Part shown: in pieces, positions 25,709 to 36,312 of the stretch
Position numbering within the stretch: the stretch's first letter is position 1
Layout: every line of letters starts with the position of its first letter
Source: Litoreibacter janthinus
GTDB lineage: Bacteria > Pseudomonadota > Alphaproteobacteria > Rhodobacterales > Rhodobacteraceae
Assembly (NCBI RefSeq): GCF_900111945.1
Contig: NZ_FOYO01000001.1
Coordinates: forward strand, 1,309,751 to 1,373,750
Direction: 5' to 3'
DNA: 64,000 nt
The notes under the pieces: model-generated
Seen by the model: the letters and a program-made list of their open reading frames with translations, nothing else
What the model was told of the DNA's origin: nothing
Databases searched by the model: none
Position numbers and translations under genes: made by a program

Positions 25709-28663
25709 TTAGTTTCCTTTGACTGTCAGCGCGTCGTTCACGAGCGCGGCTTGTTGTGCTTTGTGCTGGCTGGCCAGACCCGTGGCGGGCGACGCAGCTG
25801 CTGCGCGACCAGCATAGACCGGACGCGAATGATTGGCTTTGATGCGGGTCAGGACCCACTCGATATTTGGTTCCATGAAGGACCAAGCGCCTTGGTTCTT
25901 CGGCTCTTCCTGACACCAGACCATTTCGGCCTGCGGGAAGCGTTCCAGCTCTTTGACCGCCGAGATGGCAGGGAACGGGTAGAACTGCTCGAAGCGCAGG
26001 ATATATACGTCGTTGATGCCGCGCGCGTCGCGCTCTTCCAACAGATCGAAATAGACCTTGCCGGAACACATCACAACCCGCTTGATCTTGTCGTCCGCCA
26101 CCAGCTCGGTGTCGGAATTGCCGTGCTGCGCATCGTCCCACAGCACGCGGTGGAAGCTGGAGCCGTCTTGGAACTCTTCCGCCTTTGACACCGCCAACTT
26201 ATGACGCAGCAATGATTTCGGCGTCATCAGGATCAGCGGCTTGCGGAAGTCGCGATGCAACTGGCGGCGCAAAATGTGGAAGTAGTTGGCGGGTGTGGTG
26301 CAGTTGGCCACGATCCAGTTGTCGCCGCCGCACATGGTCAGGAACCGCTCCAGACGTGCGCTGGAGTGCTCGGGGCCTTGCCCTTCATAGCCGTGAGGCA
26401 ACAAGCAGACCAGGCCGGACATCCGCAGCCACTTTGATTCACCGGAGGAGATGAACTGGTCGAACATGATCTGCGCGCCGTTGGCGAAGTCGCCGAACTG
26501 GGCTTCCCAAAGGACCAGCGCATTGGGTTCGGCCAGCGAGTAGCCGTATTCAAAGCCTAGCACAGCGTATTCCGACAGCATCGAGTCGATGACCTCGTAA
26601 TGCGACTGCCCTTCGCGAATGTTGTTGAGCGGGTAGTAACGTTCCTCGGTGTCCTGATTGATCAGGCCGGAGTGACGATGGCTGAACGTGCCGCGCGTAC
26701 AGTCCTGCCCCGACAGGCGGACAGGATAGCCTTCGGTCAGCAGGGACCCAAAAGCCAGTGCCTCGCCCGTAGCCCAATCAAAGCCCTCGCCTGTTTCAAA
26801 CATTTCGGCTTTGGATTCCAGCAGGCGACCGACAGTCTTGTGCAGCGGGAAGCCTTCGGGCGCAGTCACCAGTGATTTCCCGACCTGATCGAACGTCTCT
26901 TTCGAAATAGAGGTCTGTCCGCGTTGATAATCATCTTCGGCGCGGCGATCCAAATGCGACCACTTGCCGTCCAGCCAGTCAGCTTTGTTCGGCTTGTAGT
27001 CCTTGCCCGCCTCGAATTCGGTATTGAGGTAAGATTGGAAAGACGCCTTCATGTCCTCAATCTCGCCTTCTGGGATCAGGCCGTCGCGCACAAGGCGTTC
27101 TGTATAAAGCGTCAGCGTCGTTTTTTGCTTCTTGATTTTTTTATACATCAACGGGTTGGTGAACATGGGCTCGTCGCCCTCGTTATGACCAAACCGGCGG
27201 TAGCAGATAATGTCGATGACCACGTCTTTGTGGAACTTCTGGCGGAACTCGGTCGCGATCTTAGCGGCGTGAACCACCGCTTCTGGGTCGTCGCCGTTCA
27301 CGTGGAAGATCGGGGCTTCCACCATCAGAGCGATATCCGTCGGATACGGCGAGGAGCGCGAGAAGTGCGGCGCAGTGGTAAAGCCGATCTGGTTGTTCAC
27401 CACGATATGCATCGTACCGCCAGTTTTGTGACCTTTCAGGCCGGACAAGCCGAAGCCTTCTGCCACAACGCCTTGGCCCGCGAACGCGGCGTCGCCATGG
27501 AGCAGAATCGGCATAACCGTCGTGCGGTCGGGATCGTGGTTCTGGTCTTGCTTGGCGCGGCACTTGCCCAAAACAACAGGGTTCACCGCCTCAAGGTGGG
27601 ACGGGTTGGCCGTCAGCGACAAGTGTACAGAGTTGCCGTCAAACTCGCGATCGGACGAGGCGCCGAGGTGGTATTTCACATCGCCGGAGCCGTCGACATC
27701 CTCAGGCTTGAACGAGCCGCCTTGGAACTCGTTGAAGATCGCTTTGTATGGCTTGCTCATCACGTTGGCCAAGACCGACAGGCGGCCACGGTGCGGCATG
27801 CCGATGACGATATCCTTGACGCCCAAAGAGCCACCGCGCTTGATGATCTGCTCCATCGCAGGCACGAGGCTTTCGCCGCCATCAAGGCCGAAGCGCTTGG
27901 TGCCCATGTATTTGACGTGCAGGAATTTCTCGAACCCTTCGGCCTCGACCAGCTTGTTCAGGATCGCTTTGCGGCCCTCGCGGGTGAAGGTAATTTCCTT
28001 GTCCCAGCCTTCGATACGCTCTTTCAGCCAGCCCGCTTCTTCGGGGTTGGAGATGTGCATGTATTGCAGCGCGAAGGTGCCGCAATAGGTGCGCTTCAGG
28101 ATGCCCACAATCTCGCGCATGGAAGCGGTCTCCAGTCCCAGCACGTTGTCGATGAAGATCGGGCGGTCCATGTCGGCTTCCGTGAAGCCGTAGTTCTTCG
28201 GCTCCAACTCTGGGTGCGGTTCCGGCTCTTTCATGCCAAGCGGGTCAAGGTTCGCGGCAAGGTGGCCACGGATCCGGTAGGCGCGGATGATCATGATGGC
28301 GCGGATGCTGTCCAGCACCGCTTGCTTGACCTGATCATCGGACACTAAGATGCCTTTTTCAGCGGCTTTGCCTTTGATCTTTTCGGCGGCTTTCTCTGGC
28401 TCTGCCCATTGACCGTCCAATGCTTGGGTAAGGTCATCACTGGGGACTGGGGGCCAGTCAGAACGTGCCCAAGATGGGCCGGCAGCCTCTTGTTTGACGT
28501 CCTGATCGGCGTCGCCCAAGGCTTTGAAGAAGTCCCGCCAGCCCTCGTCGACCGCATTCGGGTCATTGGCGTAGCGCGCATAGAGCTGCTCCAGATACTC
28601 GGCATTGTGGCCTTGCATAAAGGAGGAGGCGTGGAACTGGTCGTTAGAGGACTGGTCGGTCAT
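25709..28663 (-). CDS. sucA: 2-oxoglutarate dehydrogenase E1
   Basis: 984 aa thiamine-diphosphate enzyme that decarboxylates 2-oxoglutarate. Conserved blocks: [18 protein letters not shown] at the N-terminus, [38 protein letters not shown] with the thiamine site, [16 protein letters not shown], and [14 protein letters not shown]. Usual length for the family. Upstream are two secreted proteins and sucD; downstream sucB starts after one base. Confidence 0.98.
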   Translation of the reverse strand: MTDQSSNDQFHASSFMQGHNAEYLEQLYARYANDPNAVDEGWRDFFKALGDADQDVKQEAAGPSWARSDWPPVPSDDLTQALDGQWAEPEKAAEKIKGKAAEKGILVSDDQVKQAVLDSIRAIMIIRAYRIRGHLAANLDPLGMKEPEPHPELEPKNYGFTEADMDRPIFIDNVLGLETASMREIVGILKRTYCGTFALQYMHISNPEEAGWLKERIEGWDKEITFTREGRKAILNKLVEAEGFEKFLHVKYMGTKRFGLDGGESLVPAMEQIIKRGGSLGVKDIVIGMPHRGRLSVLANVMSKPYKAIFNEFQGGSFKPEDVDGSGDVKYHLGASSDREFDGNSVHLSLTANPSHLEAVNPVVLGKCRAKQDQNHDPDRTTVMPILLHGDAAFAGQGVVAEGFGLSGLKGHKTGGTMHIVVNNQIGFTTAPHFSRSSPYPTDIALMVEAPIFHVNGDDPEAVVHAAKIATEFRQKFHKDVVIDIICYRRFGHNEGDEPMFTNPLMYKKIKKQKTTLTLYTERLVRDGLIPEGEIEDMKASFQSYLNTEFEAGKDYKPNKADWLDGKWSHLDRRAEDDYQRGQTSISKETFDQVGKSLVTAPEGFPLHKTVGRLLESKAEMFETGEGFDWATGEALAFGSLLTEGYPVRLSGQDCTRGTFSHRHSGLINQDTEERYYPLNNIREGQSHYEVIDSMLSEYAVLGFEYGYSLAEPNALVLWEAQFGDFANGAQIMFDQFISSGESKWLRMSGLVCLLPHGYEGQGPEHSSARLERFLTMCGGDNWIVANCTTPANYFHILRRQLHRDFRKPLILMTPKSLLRHKLAVSKAEEFQDGSSFHRVLWDDAQHGNSDTELVADDKIKRVVMCSGKVYFDLLEERDARGINDVYILRFEQFYPFPAISAVKELERFPQAEMVWCQEEPKNQGAWSFMEPNIEWVLTRIKANHSRPVYAGRAAAASPATGLASQHKAQQAALVNDALTVKGN

Positions 28664-28748
28664 ATTGGGACCTCGTTAGGGTTGGGACCGTAGGAATTAG
28701 GTTCGGGTTGCGAGCATAAGAACAGCCCGATGTATGCGTAGAGCGCCA
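28664..28748 (-). other. Short gap upstream of sucA
   Basis: 85 bases between the small secreted protein gene and sucA. It may hold a secondary sucA promoter, but nothing definite can be seen. Confidence 0.3.
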
Positions 28749-29375
28749 TCAGTTGCCCCCCGTCGCAAAACTGGTTTGGGTCTCCACCACGCCACTAACA
28801 TTGACGGGGGCCGCAATCTGGTTGGCCAGATGCCCCGCGTTCATAACGGTGACAGAGAAGGATTTGGTAGCGGTCGCATCGCTCTGGTCAACGACCTGCG
28901 GGGCCGCAAAGCCGCCAGCCGTGTGGCCGATCAGCGAGGTGGAGGATAGAGCAAAGCGGCAGATGATGTTGGTCTGCGCGGGGTCAGGTTGCAGCCAGAA
29001 CACCAAAGCAGCCTCAACATCCGTGCCGATCTGTCGGGTCAGGATGCGCGTTTTGCTTTGGGGAATGTCTTTTTTCTTGGCAAAGCCTGCAACGGTTTTT
29101 CGCTGTAGTTCGACGATGGCCTTGATCTGCTCACCGCCCGTGTCGCCTGTGGCGTAGAAGGCCACTTGGGGCCAGATCAGTAGCTCGATAATTTCGGGGG
29201 CAAGGTCGCCTTGTGGAACTGGCACCCAACCTTGGGCCGCCAACGCGTCAACAGTCGCATCCACCTCTGCGTGGGGCAGGTGACATGCCTCGATCGAGTC
29301 AGACATTTCAGTCAGCGTCAGCGCTTGGAGAGGTGTCGCGGCCAGAAGACTCGCGAGAAAGGCCCGTTTCAGCAT
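28749..29375 (-). CDS. Hypothetical secreted protein within the TCA operon
   Basis: 208 aa with a signal peptide (MLKRAFLASLLAATPLQA). The mature part begins with a C-x-x-P helix pattern (SIEACHLPHAEVDATVDALAAQGWVPV) that resembles the start of the next upstream secreted protein, so the two may be distant paralogs. No enzyme motif. Lies between sucD and sucA with a 3-base gap to its neighbour. Confidence 0.75.
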   Translation of the reverse strand: MLKRAFLASLLAATPLQALTLTEMSDSIEACHLPHAEVDATVDALAAQGWVPVPQGDLAPEIIELLIWPQVAFYATGDTGGEQIKAIVELQRKTVAGFAKKKDIPQSKTRILTRQIGTDVEAALVFWLQPDPAQTNIICRFALSSTSLIGHTAGGFAAPQVVDQSDATATKSFSVTVMNAGHLANQIAAPVNVSGVVETQTSFATGGN

Positions 29376-29378
29376 GTG

Positions 29379-30173
29379 TTAGCACCCGCCAGTCAGTATG
29401 CGTTTGGCCGATGATCTTCGGTTCCCTGCGCGGAAATCCACGTCAACAGTTAGAAGAAAGACGCCTTCGACCTCACGTTTGGTTTCGGCCTTCAGCCAAG
29501 CGGGCGACAAAGCTACTGCTTGGACGCTGTGGCACCCGAAAGGGTCGCCATTCAGGTTGTAGTGGCCGACATAGGCCAGCTCCGCTCCGGGTTCGTCTTC
29601 GGGGATACCGCCACGGCTGAGCGCTTTCAGCGCATCGCGATCAGGCATCCTGTCGAGGCCGGAGCCCGCAGGATCGTCCATCTGGCTCAGCCCAGATGCC
29701 ATCTCCTTGATGAAGGCATCGCCCGCACTGACATCGGTGCCATACAGGGCGCAGACCCAATGGTTTGGCGTCTCGAAATACACCTCTGCGAACCAGCCTT
29801 GCCCCTTGGGATGCCGGAAAAAGAAGGGGGCATCTTTCGGGGCGCTGTTGGTCACATAGTCAAGAGATTGCCGAGCAAACTCGTCATACAGGGCGTCCAC
29901 GCTCTCTGCGTCGTTGAACCCCATGACAAGTGTCTGCGCGACGAGTGCTTCGGAGCGGATCTTGGCAAATTCCTCAAGCTGTCCGCCATGCACTGTGATC
30001 CAGCCGCTCTGCTTCAGGATGATGTCATGCGGAAGGTCGCTGGTGATCGGCTTTTGGCACGTGTTGATGAGTTTTGCTGCGACCGTGGACTCGGCCGCGA
30101 AAACGCCTTGCGCGGCGAGCGTCATGAAGACGCCCGCCGCGCAGGATGCGATTATGCGCGGCCAGCGGGCCAC
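29379..30173 (-). CDS. Hypothetical secreted protein within the TCA operon
   Basis: 264 aa with a signal peptide (RIIASCAAGVFMTLAAQGVFA). Mature N-terminus has LINTCQKPITSDLPHDIILKQSGWITV, similar in layout to the neighbouring secreted protein. It starts directly after the sucD stop and is co-oriented. Not recognised; a periplasmic role is inferred from the signal peptide only. Confidence 0.75.
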   Translation of the reverse strand: MARWPRIIASCAAGVFMTLAAQGVFAAESTVAAKLINTCQKPITSDLPHDIILKQSGWITVHGGQLEEFAKIRSEALVAQTLVMGFNDAESVDALYDEFARQSLDYVTNSAPKDAPFFFRHPKGQGWFAEVYFETPNHWVCALYGTDVSAGDAFIKEMASGLSQMDDPAGSGLDRMPDRDALKALSRGGIPEDEPGAELAYVGHYNLNGDPFGCHSVQAVALSPAWLKAETKREVEGVFLLTVDVDFRAGNRRSSAKRILTGGC

Positions 30174-31055
30174 TTACCCGATCGCCTTTAGAACGGCTTC
30201 GCCCAGACCTGCGGGGCTCTCAGCCACAATGATACCAGCCGACTTCATGGCTTCGATCTTGCTTTCCGCGTCGCCTTTGCCACCGGCAACAATCGCGCCA
30301 GCGTGGCCCATGCGGCGGCCGGGAGGGGCCGTGCGACCAGCGATGAAACCAGCGGTTGGCTTCCAGCGGCCCTTTTTCTTCTCGTCTGCGAGGAATTGCG
30401 CGGCTTCTTCCTCGGCGGAGCCACCGATCTCGCCGATCATGATGATCGAGTGGGTCTCTGGATCGGCCAAGAACATTTCCAACACATCGATATGCTCGGT
30501 GCCTTTGATGGGGTCGCCGCCGATGCCCACGGCGGTGGACTGGCCGAGGCCGGAATCCGTGGTTTGCTTCACCGCCTCGTAGGTCAGGGTGCCGGAGCGG
30601 GAGACCACGCCGACGGAGCCGCGCTTGTGGATGTGGCCGGGCATGATGCCGATTTTGCACGCATCGGGCGTGATCACGCCGGGGCAGTTGGGGCCGATGA
30701 GCCGCGAGGCGGAGCCTTCCAGCGCGCGCTTGACCTTCATCATGTCGAGCACAGGGATGCCCTCGGTGATGCAGCAGATGAAGGGGATTTCGGCGTCGAT
30801 GGCTTCCAGGATCGAGTCTGCCGCGAAGGGGGGCGGCACGTAGATCACGGTGGCGTCGGCGCCGGTGCGCTCGACCGCCTCGTGGCAGCTGTCGAACACG
30901 GGCAGGTTCAGGTGCGTTTGACCGCCCTTGCCGGGCGTCACGCCGCCGACCATCTGGGTGCCGTAGGCAATGGCCTGTTCAGAGTGGAACGTGCCCTGCG
31001 AGCCGGTGAAGCCCTGACAGATCACTTTGGTGTTTTCGTCGATGAGAATGGCCAT
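30174..31055 (-). CDS. sucD: Succinyl-CoA synthetase alpha subunit
   Basis: 293 aa. CoA-binding Rossmann domain with [20 protein letters not shown]; phosphohistidine loop GHAGAIVAG near the C-terminus; SRSGTLTYE and GPNCPGVI are conserved. The start at 31055 matches the canonical [18 protein letters not shown]; the longer frame upstream is not coding. Makes ATP/GTP from succinyl-CoA with SucC. Separated from sucC by a small membrane protein gene. Confidence 0.97.
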   Translation of the reverse strand: MAILIDENTKVICQGFTGSQGTFHSEQAIAYGTQMVGGVTPGKGGQTHLNLPVFDSCHEAVERTGADATVIYVPPPFAADSILEAIDAEIPFICCITEGIPVLDMMKVKRALEGSASRLIGPNCPGVITPDACKIGIMPGHIHKRGSVGVVSRSGTLTYEAVKQTTDSGLGQSTAVGIGGDPIKGTEHIDVLEMFLADPETHSIIMIGEIGGSAEEEAAQFLADEKKKGRWKPTAGFIAGRTAPPGRRMGHAGAIVAGGKGDAESKIEAMKSAGIIVAESPAGLGEAVLKAIG

Positions 31056-31084
31056 GTGGGCCTCCTTGCAAATTGTGGCTGCGC

Positions 31085-31624
31085 CTAGGTCGCTGCCGCC
31101 GTCTGTGTGTTTATGTGCGCCGCCCGGTAGGCGGAGAGGATGTCTTTGAGGTTGGTCTCGGTCGGTTTGATGAACCAGTAGGCCACCACCAGATGACTTG
31201 GTCCGGCCTTGCGTTTCCATTTCAATAGCCTTTGACCAAGTGACATCGAGTAGGACTTCGTGAAGCCCCGTGACAGTGTCAAAGTTACGAACTCTGACCG
31301 CGCCACGATGTTCTTGACCTCGGACCACGGAACCAAACGGGTATTGACCCGCCTGTCCGCGAAGCCGTCTGGGCTGATCCGCAAAAGGGGGCCAAAGGGA
31401 ACGAACAGCCGAAAAACCACCCAGAGTGTGAAGGGAACCATGAGAGGCAGGATAAGATAGCCGCCGGTTTTGGCACGTTGCTGATAGTATCCTGACGCTT
31501 CGGATTGGATGGCATGTACGAAGAACACACACACGAAGACGCAGATACCGATCAGGGCTAGGCTCTTCACCCAATCCCGACCAATCGCCATCTCCGCCGA
31601 TGTGTCCAGTTTCGCCATTCCCAT
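31085..31624 (-). CDS. Hypothetical membrane protein between sucC and sucD
   Basis: 179 aa. Two hydrophobic segments (about residues 20-40 and 52-75), then a soluble domain with features of a bacterial PH-like fold ([22 protein letters not shown]... [10 protein letters not shown]). PH-like assignment is tentative. Inserted between the two subunit genes of succinyl-CoA synthetase and in the same orientation. Confidence 0.7.
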   Translation of the reverse strand: MGMAKLDTSAEMAIGRDWVKSLALIGICVFVCVFFVHAIQSEASGYYQQRAKTGGYLILPLMVPFTLWVVFRLFVPFGPLLRISPDGFADRRVNTRLVPWSEVKNIVARSEFVTLTLSRGFTKSYSMSLGQRLLKWKRKAGPSHLVVAYWFIKPTETNLKDILSAYRAAHINTQTAAAT

Positions 31625-31633
31625 TGTCCGACC

Positions 31634-32827
31634 TTAACCTTTAACCGCTTTCACGATCTTCTCGGCGCCGTCTTTCAAGTCGTCCGCTGCGATGATGTCC
31701 ACGTCGGAGCCGTTGATGATGGCTTTGCCCTCTTCAACATTGGTCCCTTCGAGACGAACAACCAGCGGCACCTTCAGTCCCACCTCTTTCACGGCCGCGA
31801 CTACGCCCTCGGCGATCACATCGCAGCGCATGATGCCGCCGAAGATGTTGACGAGGATGCCTTTGACGTTGGGGTCGGAGGTGATGATCTTAAACGCCTC
31901 GGTAACCTTCTCTTTGGTCGCACCGCCGCCTACGTCGAGGAAGTTGGCAGGCTCGGCACCGTAAAGCTTGATGATGTCCATGGTCGCCATAGCCAGACCC
32001 GCACCGTTCACCATGCAGCCGATTTCCCCGTCCAGCGCGATGTAGTTCAGGTCATATTTGGACGCCGCCAGCTCTTTGGGGTCTTCTTCGGTCTCGTCGC
32101 GCAGCTCTGCCACGTCGGGGTGGCGATAGATGGCGTTTCCGTCGAAGCCCATCTTGGCGTCGAGGCATTTAAGATCGCCCTTGTCGGACACGATCAGCGG
32201 GTTGATTTCCAGCATCTCCATGTCTTTTTCGACGAACATTTTGTAGAGTGTGCCCATCAGTTGAACGCATTGTTTGATTTGACCGCCTTTGAGGCCCAGA
32301 GCAAATGCGATGCGGCGGCCATGGAAGGCTTGGTAACCGGTGGCCGGATCAACAGAGAACGAAAGAATTTTTTCAGGGGTCGACGCGGCGACCTCTTCGA
32401 TGTCCATGCCGCCCTCGGTGGAGCAGACGAAGGACACGCGCGATGTTTGGCGATCTACCAGCAGAGCCAGATAAAGCTCAGTCTCGATGCCGGAGCCGTC
32501 TTCGATGTAGATGCGGTTCACTTGTTTGCCCGAAGGGCCGGACTGATGTGTGACCAATGTGCGGCCCAGCATCTTCTTTGCCTCGGTGGCAGCTTCTTCA
32601 ACGGATTTGCATAGACGCACGCCGCCTGCTTCGCCCGCATCAGCTTCCTTGAAGGAGCCTTTACCGCGGCCCCCTGCGTGGATTTGAGCTTTCACAACCC
32701 AGAGCGGGCCGTCCAATTCGCCTGCAGCGGATTTAGCATTTTCAGCAGCGAGAACGACACGGCCATCCGAGACCGGGGCGCCGTAGGAGCGAAGAAGGGC
32801 CTTCGCCTGATATTCATGGATGTTCAA
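31634..32827 (-). CDS. sucC: Succinyl-CoA synthetase beta subunit, TTG start
   Basis: 397 aa ATP-grasp enzyme. N-terminus (M)[21 protein letters not shown] is canonical, with [11 protein letters not shown] and the C-terminal [15 protein letters not shown]. The first codon is TTG (32827-32825), not ATG; a strong AAGGAG lies 6 bases upstream and no in-frame ATG fits the conserved N-terminus. First gene of the sucC-sucD-sucA-sucB-lpd run. A 37-bp inverted element lies 94 bases upstream. Confidence 0.96.
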   Translation of the reverse strand: MNIHEYQAKALLRSYGAPVSDGRVVLAAENAKSAAGELDGPLWVVKAQIHAGGRGKGSFKEADAGEAGGVRLCKSVEEAATEAKKMLGRTLVTHQSGPSGKQVNRIYIEDGSGIETELYLALLVDRQTSRVSFVCSTEGGMDIEEVAASTPEKILSFSVDPATGYQAFHGRRIAFALGLKGGQIKQCVQLMGTLYKMFVEKDMEMLEINPLIVSDKGDLKCLDAKMGFDGNAIYRHPDVAELRDETEEDPKELAASKYDLNYIALDGEIGCMVNGAGLAMATMDIIKLYGAEPANFLDVGGGATKEKVTEAFKIITSDPNVKGILVNIFGGIMRCDVIAEGVVAAVKEVGLKVPLVVRLEGTNVEEGKAIINGSDVDIIAADDLKDGAEKIVKAVKG

Positions 32828-32920
32828 AACTCTCTCCTTGAGTCAGGGGTTCCTAACGGTGATTGCATGCCCGAAGCCATGCGCAAACGCTCAATTTACC
32901 CGTAAGGGCAGAAAAGCGAC

Positions 32921-32957
32921 ATTTGTGATCACACGTTTTAAAGCTGTGATCACAAAT
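32921..32957. promoter_or_regulatory. 37-bp operator-like element upstream of sucC
   Basis: Perfect inverted repeat of 13-base arms, ATTTGTGATCACA (32921-32933) and TGTGATCACAAAT (32945-32957), with an 11-base spacer. Each arm also contains the 10-bp palindrome TGTGATCACA; the two palindrome centres are 21 bp apart, two helical turns. The same layout is upstream of sdhC at 47093-47129. Likely bound by a dimer pair of one regulator. Confidence 0.75.
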
Positions 32958-33052
32958 CAACCTATCAGAGCGAATCGCAATAGCCGTTGACGTGATGGGC
33001 GCTCACTGGGACTTATAAAACATGAAGATTCGCATGATTGAAAGCCTGTGCA

Positions 33053-34069
33053 ATGGCCGCGCCTAAATGGGGCGTGGTCGGCACAATGGACGAGCCGCCG
33101 CAATTGGTCGCCGCCTATGCCGCCCATCATCTGTGGTCCGGCGCCTCTTCGGTGCACATTTATCTGGATCGCGATGACCCGAAAACCCGCGCGCTTTTGG
33201 CCCCGTTGGCGGGGGTGCATGTCACCATCGCGGATGCCGCGTACTGGCGGTCTGCCTTCGACATCAAGGTGCCAAAGACGCATCAGCGCCGTCAAACCCT
33301 GAACGCGACCCATGCCTACAGATCGACGGATGTGGACTATCTGGTCCATCTTGACGCGGACGAGTTCATTCATCAGGTCGAACCACTGGAAAAAGAACTT
33401 GCCCGCCTCCGCAAAATGCGGCCGGGCGATTACCTGAACATCCCCAATCTGGAACGAGTGTGGCTCGAAGGCGAACCACAGGACAGCATGTTCAGCCAGA
33501 CGTTCCGCGCCTCGACCAAGCGAATGGAGGGGGATTTCAGCCGCTTGGTGCTTGATGGCGAAGGGCTGACGCGGTTCGGGTTGACGGGCCACAGCGAGGG
33601 GAAGGCCTGTAGTCCGACAGGATATGACTACATTCTGGGTATCCATCGCCCGCATCATGACACAGACCGGCCTTGGACGTTTCCAGGCGTCAAGCGGTCG
33701 CGATCTTCTGTCATTTTGCATTTCGACGGGATGACGCGCCTCCACTGGGTCTACAAGCGGCTGCGCAAGGCGTTGTTTCGCGCTACTCAGGTTGGCCAGC
33801 CGATCACCGAACAAATGCAGGCGCAAATCGACGCTATCGACGCGGGCGGGGGCGATATGGCTGCCGCCAACGCACTACACGACCGGATCAAGGTTCTGGG
33901 TAAGTTGGCTGATCCGTTGAGGGCGGAAGACCTGCTAATGGACGTTCCATTTGACGCGACACGAGGCCTGAATGCATTGCTGCCGCACGAGAATTTTGAC
34001 CTGTCCGCAGCGGGGTTCGACGCGTGGTTGATGGAGCAAAAGTCAGAGTTCTTTGAAGGCGTCGGATAG
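33053..34069 (+). CDS. Glycosyltransferase family 2-like protein
   Basis: 338 aa from the ATG at 33053 (a TTG at 33038 is possible; no strong ribosome site decides). It begins with WGVVGTMDEPPQLVAAYAAHHLWSGASSVHIYLDRDD, typical of the Glyco_tranf_2_4/GT92-like group that starts with an E-P-P loop, and has a D-x-D motif in VHLDADEFIHQVE. No membrane segments. Stands alone between the sucC promoter and the sugar island. Likely a surface polysaccharide role; substrate unknown. Confidence 0.8.
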   Translation: MAAPKWGVVGTMDEPPQLVAAYAAHHLWSGASSVHIYLDRDDPKTRALLAPLAGVHVTIADAAYWRSAFDIKVPKTHQRRQTLNATHAYRSTDVDYLVHLDADEFIHQVEPLEKELARLRKMRPGDYLNIPNLERVWLEGEPQDSMFSQTFRASTKRMEGDFSRLVLDGEGLTRFGLTGHSEGKACSPTGYDYILGIHRPHHDTDRPWTFPGVKRSRSSVILHFDGMTRLHWVYKRLRKALFRATQVGQPITEQMQAQIDAIDAGGGDMAAANALHDRIKVLGKLADPLRAEDLLMDVPFDATRGLNALLPHENFDLSAAGFDAWLMEQKSEFFEGVG

Positions 34070-34301
34070 ACACCCGGGATCAAACGGATGTCCCCTAAGC
34101 GGACTTTGGGCTTTGGATACTGCCCCAATCTCGATTGGGTGCACCCAGAACCAGACGTTGAAGCGGGAAAATGGCGCGCTTCTATGGACGAGATTAGGTT
34201 TATCTAGAAGGCGCGACGAATGCCCGCGACCGTCCAGCGATATCAAACCAAATAGACAGTGCTTGCCTTCGTCACCGCGGTCTTGCGGCCGGAAGCATGA
34301 A
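34070..34301. other. Non-coding gap, no gene seen
   Basis: No conserved frame was found. A perfect stem CCCAATC-tc-GATTGGG sits near 34124 but lacks a following T-run. It may help end transcription of the glycosyltransferase gene. Confidence 0.4.
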
Positions 34302-34330
34302 GCCCGCGATCCCGTTTCTGGGACGCGGGC
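34302..34330 (-). terminator. Probable terminator of the GH63/ABC operon
   Basis: GC-rich stem, arms GCCCGCGATCCC (34302-34313) and GGGACGCGGGC (34320-34330), with one bulged base, 12 bases beyond the isomerase stop on the minus strand. The T-run after it is poor (TTCATG), so it may be weak or Rho-assisted. Confidence 0.5.
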
Positions 34331-34342
34331 CAATGGCGTCGC

Positions 34343-35029
34343 TTAGGTCAACCACCTTGCGTAGTCACTGACCAGCAAGTGTGTTGGGGCTACATCTTCT
34401 TCGATATTGGCAAAGCGCCCGATGGGCTCGCGGAAAATGTTGTCTGTTTCGTCATCGTTGACGGTGGAAACCTCGCCGATCAGCACGTCGCCACCGTCGC
34501 CCCAGAAGGCGTGCCAGTCTCCGGGCATGAGGGTGACACTTTCACCGGGCGCCAACTGCAGCTTTTCGCCGGGCTCATAGTCGCGCCGGATGCCGTCGCA
34601 AAAAACGGTGCCACCGCGGTCTTCGGCAAACTGTCCCTGATCGTCAGAGCCATAGAGCTCAATCACCAGCGTCGCACCGCCACGGTTGATGATATCCTCG
34701 GCCTTGATCACGTGGGTGTGCATCGGGCTCAGTTGATCCTGACGCGAAATCAGCAGCTTTTCGGCGTAGCACATGCCGCCTCCGCGTTGCAGGTCAGCCA
34801 AGCGACCGTTGCGCAGCGTGAACAGGAACAGGCCCATCTTGTCATAGTCGCCAGCGCCGTAATCGGTAATGTCCCAGCCACAGCGGGCTTCGATCACGTT
34901 GAGGGCAATGTCCTTGCGGGATTTGAACTCATCCGGTGACCATTTGGCAAAAGGTGGCAATACAAATCCGTGTTTGCGGATCAGGTCATCGGCCTCGGCC
35001 ATGATAGAGTTTATGGTTGAGCGTTTCAT
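34343..35029 (-). CDS. D-lyxose/D-mannose ketol-isomerase family protein
   Basis: 228 aa cupin-fold isomerase; length and motifs match D-lyxose isomerases (YdaE type). Metal-binding residues are seen in SPMHTHVIKAEDIINRGGATL and GDWHAFWG. Family members convert D-lyxose to D-xylulose and D-mannose to D-fructose. The start at 35029 overlaps the GH63 stop by 4 bases. With a mannosylglycerate hydrolase-like enzyme before it, the likely job is mannose to fructose; inference. Confidence 0.85.
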   Translation of the reverse strand: MKRSTINSIMAEADDLIRKHGFVLPPFAKWSPDEFKSRKDIALNVIEARCGWDITDYGAGDYDKMGLFLFTLRNGRLADLQRGGGMCYAEKLLISRQDQLSPMHTHVIKAEDIINRGGATLVIELYGSDDQGQFAEDRGGTVFCDGIRRDYEPGEKLQLAPGESVTLMPGDWHAFWGDGGDVLIGEVSTVNDDETDNIFREPIGRFANIEEDVAPTHLLVSDYARWLT

Positions 35030-36303
35030 GCGGCAATCTCGTGGGTGTTGAGGATTTCGATGACCATGGCAGCGGTCCATGTAAAGGCGTCGCCCCCGCA
35101 AGGTTCTGCGTTGATAGGGCCGTAATATTCGGCAAATCCGCCCAGTTCAATCAGGCGCAAGCAATCCCGGTTGATCCGGTCAGCCATTGCGGTTTGGCCC
35201 GCACATTCCAGACCGTCGGCGATCATATAGTTCACGATCAGCCAGATCGGACCGCGCCAATAGCGAAGCGCATCGAATTCGGGCGCGGTGGGATCGTGGC
35301 TTGGCACGAGAAAGTTGCAGCTTGCTGCAAGCACTTCAATCCGGTCGGAAACGGCTTTGGCACGGGCCTTCGGGATCGGCGCAAAGGCTGCAAGAATGCC
35401 GCCGATCGAGGGGCTGTCCACCAATGCGCCGACCGATCGGTCGAAGCACAGATATTGCCCGCGCGCATCGCTCCAAAGGGTTTCGATTGCCTCGATTGCT
35501 TTATCCGCCATCGCTTGGGATTGGGCTGCGATCTCGGTCTCACCAAGCGTCTCTGCAAGAACGGCCAGATCAGAACATGACCGGATCAGGATCGCGTTGA
35601 AGCCCGGATCCACAATCTGAAACGGCGAGGCGTCATGCAGTTTGGAGTTGTCCCAGCCAAGACTGCGGAACTTTTCAACGAGCCATATGTAGCGTTTGTA
35701 CTGCTCATCCGTGGGCCGGTGTGCTGGGTTTGCGTGGCTGGTGTCACGACGGGTAAAGGGTTGGACGCCGTCGGTCGGAACCCGTTCAAAGGCAGTGTCC
35801 CAATCGACCGAATTATCACGCCCGCTTTCCCAGGGGTGGATAATGGCCACAAGTCCCGTGCCTTTTGGATCTCGGTTCGAAAAGAACCACTGGTGCCAGG
35901 CATGAATAAGGGGCAGGAGCGTGCGTGCCTTCGCAGCGGCCAATTCCTTGTCCCGCGCGCGATCAAAAATCCTGCGCACCGCAAAGCCTGCAACCGGTGG
36001 CTGGGTGATGCCAGAGGTTGGGACTTCGCGCCCCGTGCCCCAAACTTCGGGCCCGGGAAAGTAGCCGTCATCGTGCTTGTGAAAGATTATATGTGGAACC
36101 ATGCCGTCATCCCATTGATGGGCGAACAGGGTTTCGATCTCGGTCCATGCACGGGCTTCGTCGAAATGGGCAAACCCAAGCGCGCTTAAGGCGCTGTCCC
36201 AATTCCACTGGAACGGATAAAGCCCGTGGGTTGGCACGGTATAAGTGCCATGGTCGTTTTTGCGCATAACGGCCTTGGCCTGATCAATTATTTGCTGTGT
36301 CAT
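35026..36303 (-). CDS. GH63-family hydrolase, mannosylglycerate/glucosylglycerate hydrolase-like
   Basis: 425 aa, the size of bacterial mannosylglycerate hydrolases and far shorter than classic GH63 glucosidases. N-terminal LYPFQWNWDSALSALGFAH, central HPWESGRDNSVDWD with the expected acid D163, and C-terminal FAEYYGP...FTWTAA with a likely base E392. No signal peptide. Encoded directly after an ABC importer and before a mannose-type isomerase. Could instead act on another small alpha-glycoside. Confidence 0.82.
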   Translation of the reverse strand: MTQQIIDQAKAVMRKNDHGTYTVPTHGLYPFQWNWDSALSALGFAHFDEARAWTEIETLFAHQWDDGMVPHIIFHKHDDGYFPGPEVWGTGREVPTSGITQPPVAGFAVRRIFDRARDKELAAAKARTLLPLIHAWHQWFFSNRDPKGTGLVAIIHPWESGRDNSVDWDTAFERVPTDGVQPFTRRDTSHANPAHRPTDEQYKRYIWLVEKFRSLGWDNSKLHDASPFQIVDPGFNAILIRSCSDLAVLAETLGETEIAAQSQAMADKAIEAIETLWSDARGQYLCFDRSVGALVDSPSIGGILAAFAPIPKARAKAVSDRIEVLAASCNFLVPSHDPTAPEFDALRYWRGPIWLIVNYMIADGLECAGQTAMADRINRDCLRLIELGGFAEYYGPINAEPCGGDAFTWTAAMVIEILNTHEIAA

Positions 36304-36312
36304 GGGTGTCTC

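Noticed and set aside
24809..26188. 459-codon plus-strand frame across sucB and sucA
   Set aside because: Antisense to two certain genes; low-complexity Ala/Ser composition mirrors the Ala/Pro linkers of SucB.
26924..28348. 474-codon plus-strand frame antisense to sucA
   Set aside because: No family features; sucA on the other strand is certain.
30672..30685. GCGTGATCACGC inside sucD as another copy of the TCA operator
   Set aside because: Lies within conserved codons of the [12 protein letters not shown] segment and lacks the paired arm; similar single copies in NnrU (about 45725) and the aldo/keto reductase gene (about 54872) are likewise coding coincidences.
32957..33826. 289-codon minus-strand frame over the glycosyltransferase gene
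   Set aside because: The plus strand carries a clear D-x-D glycosyltransferase; the minus frame has no homology pattern.
34053..34346. 97-codon plus-strand frame in the gap after the glycosyltransferase
   Set aside because: No start signal, overlaps the terminator and the isomerase end, composition not protein-like.
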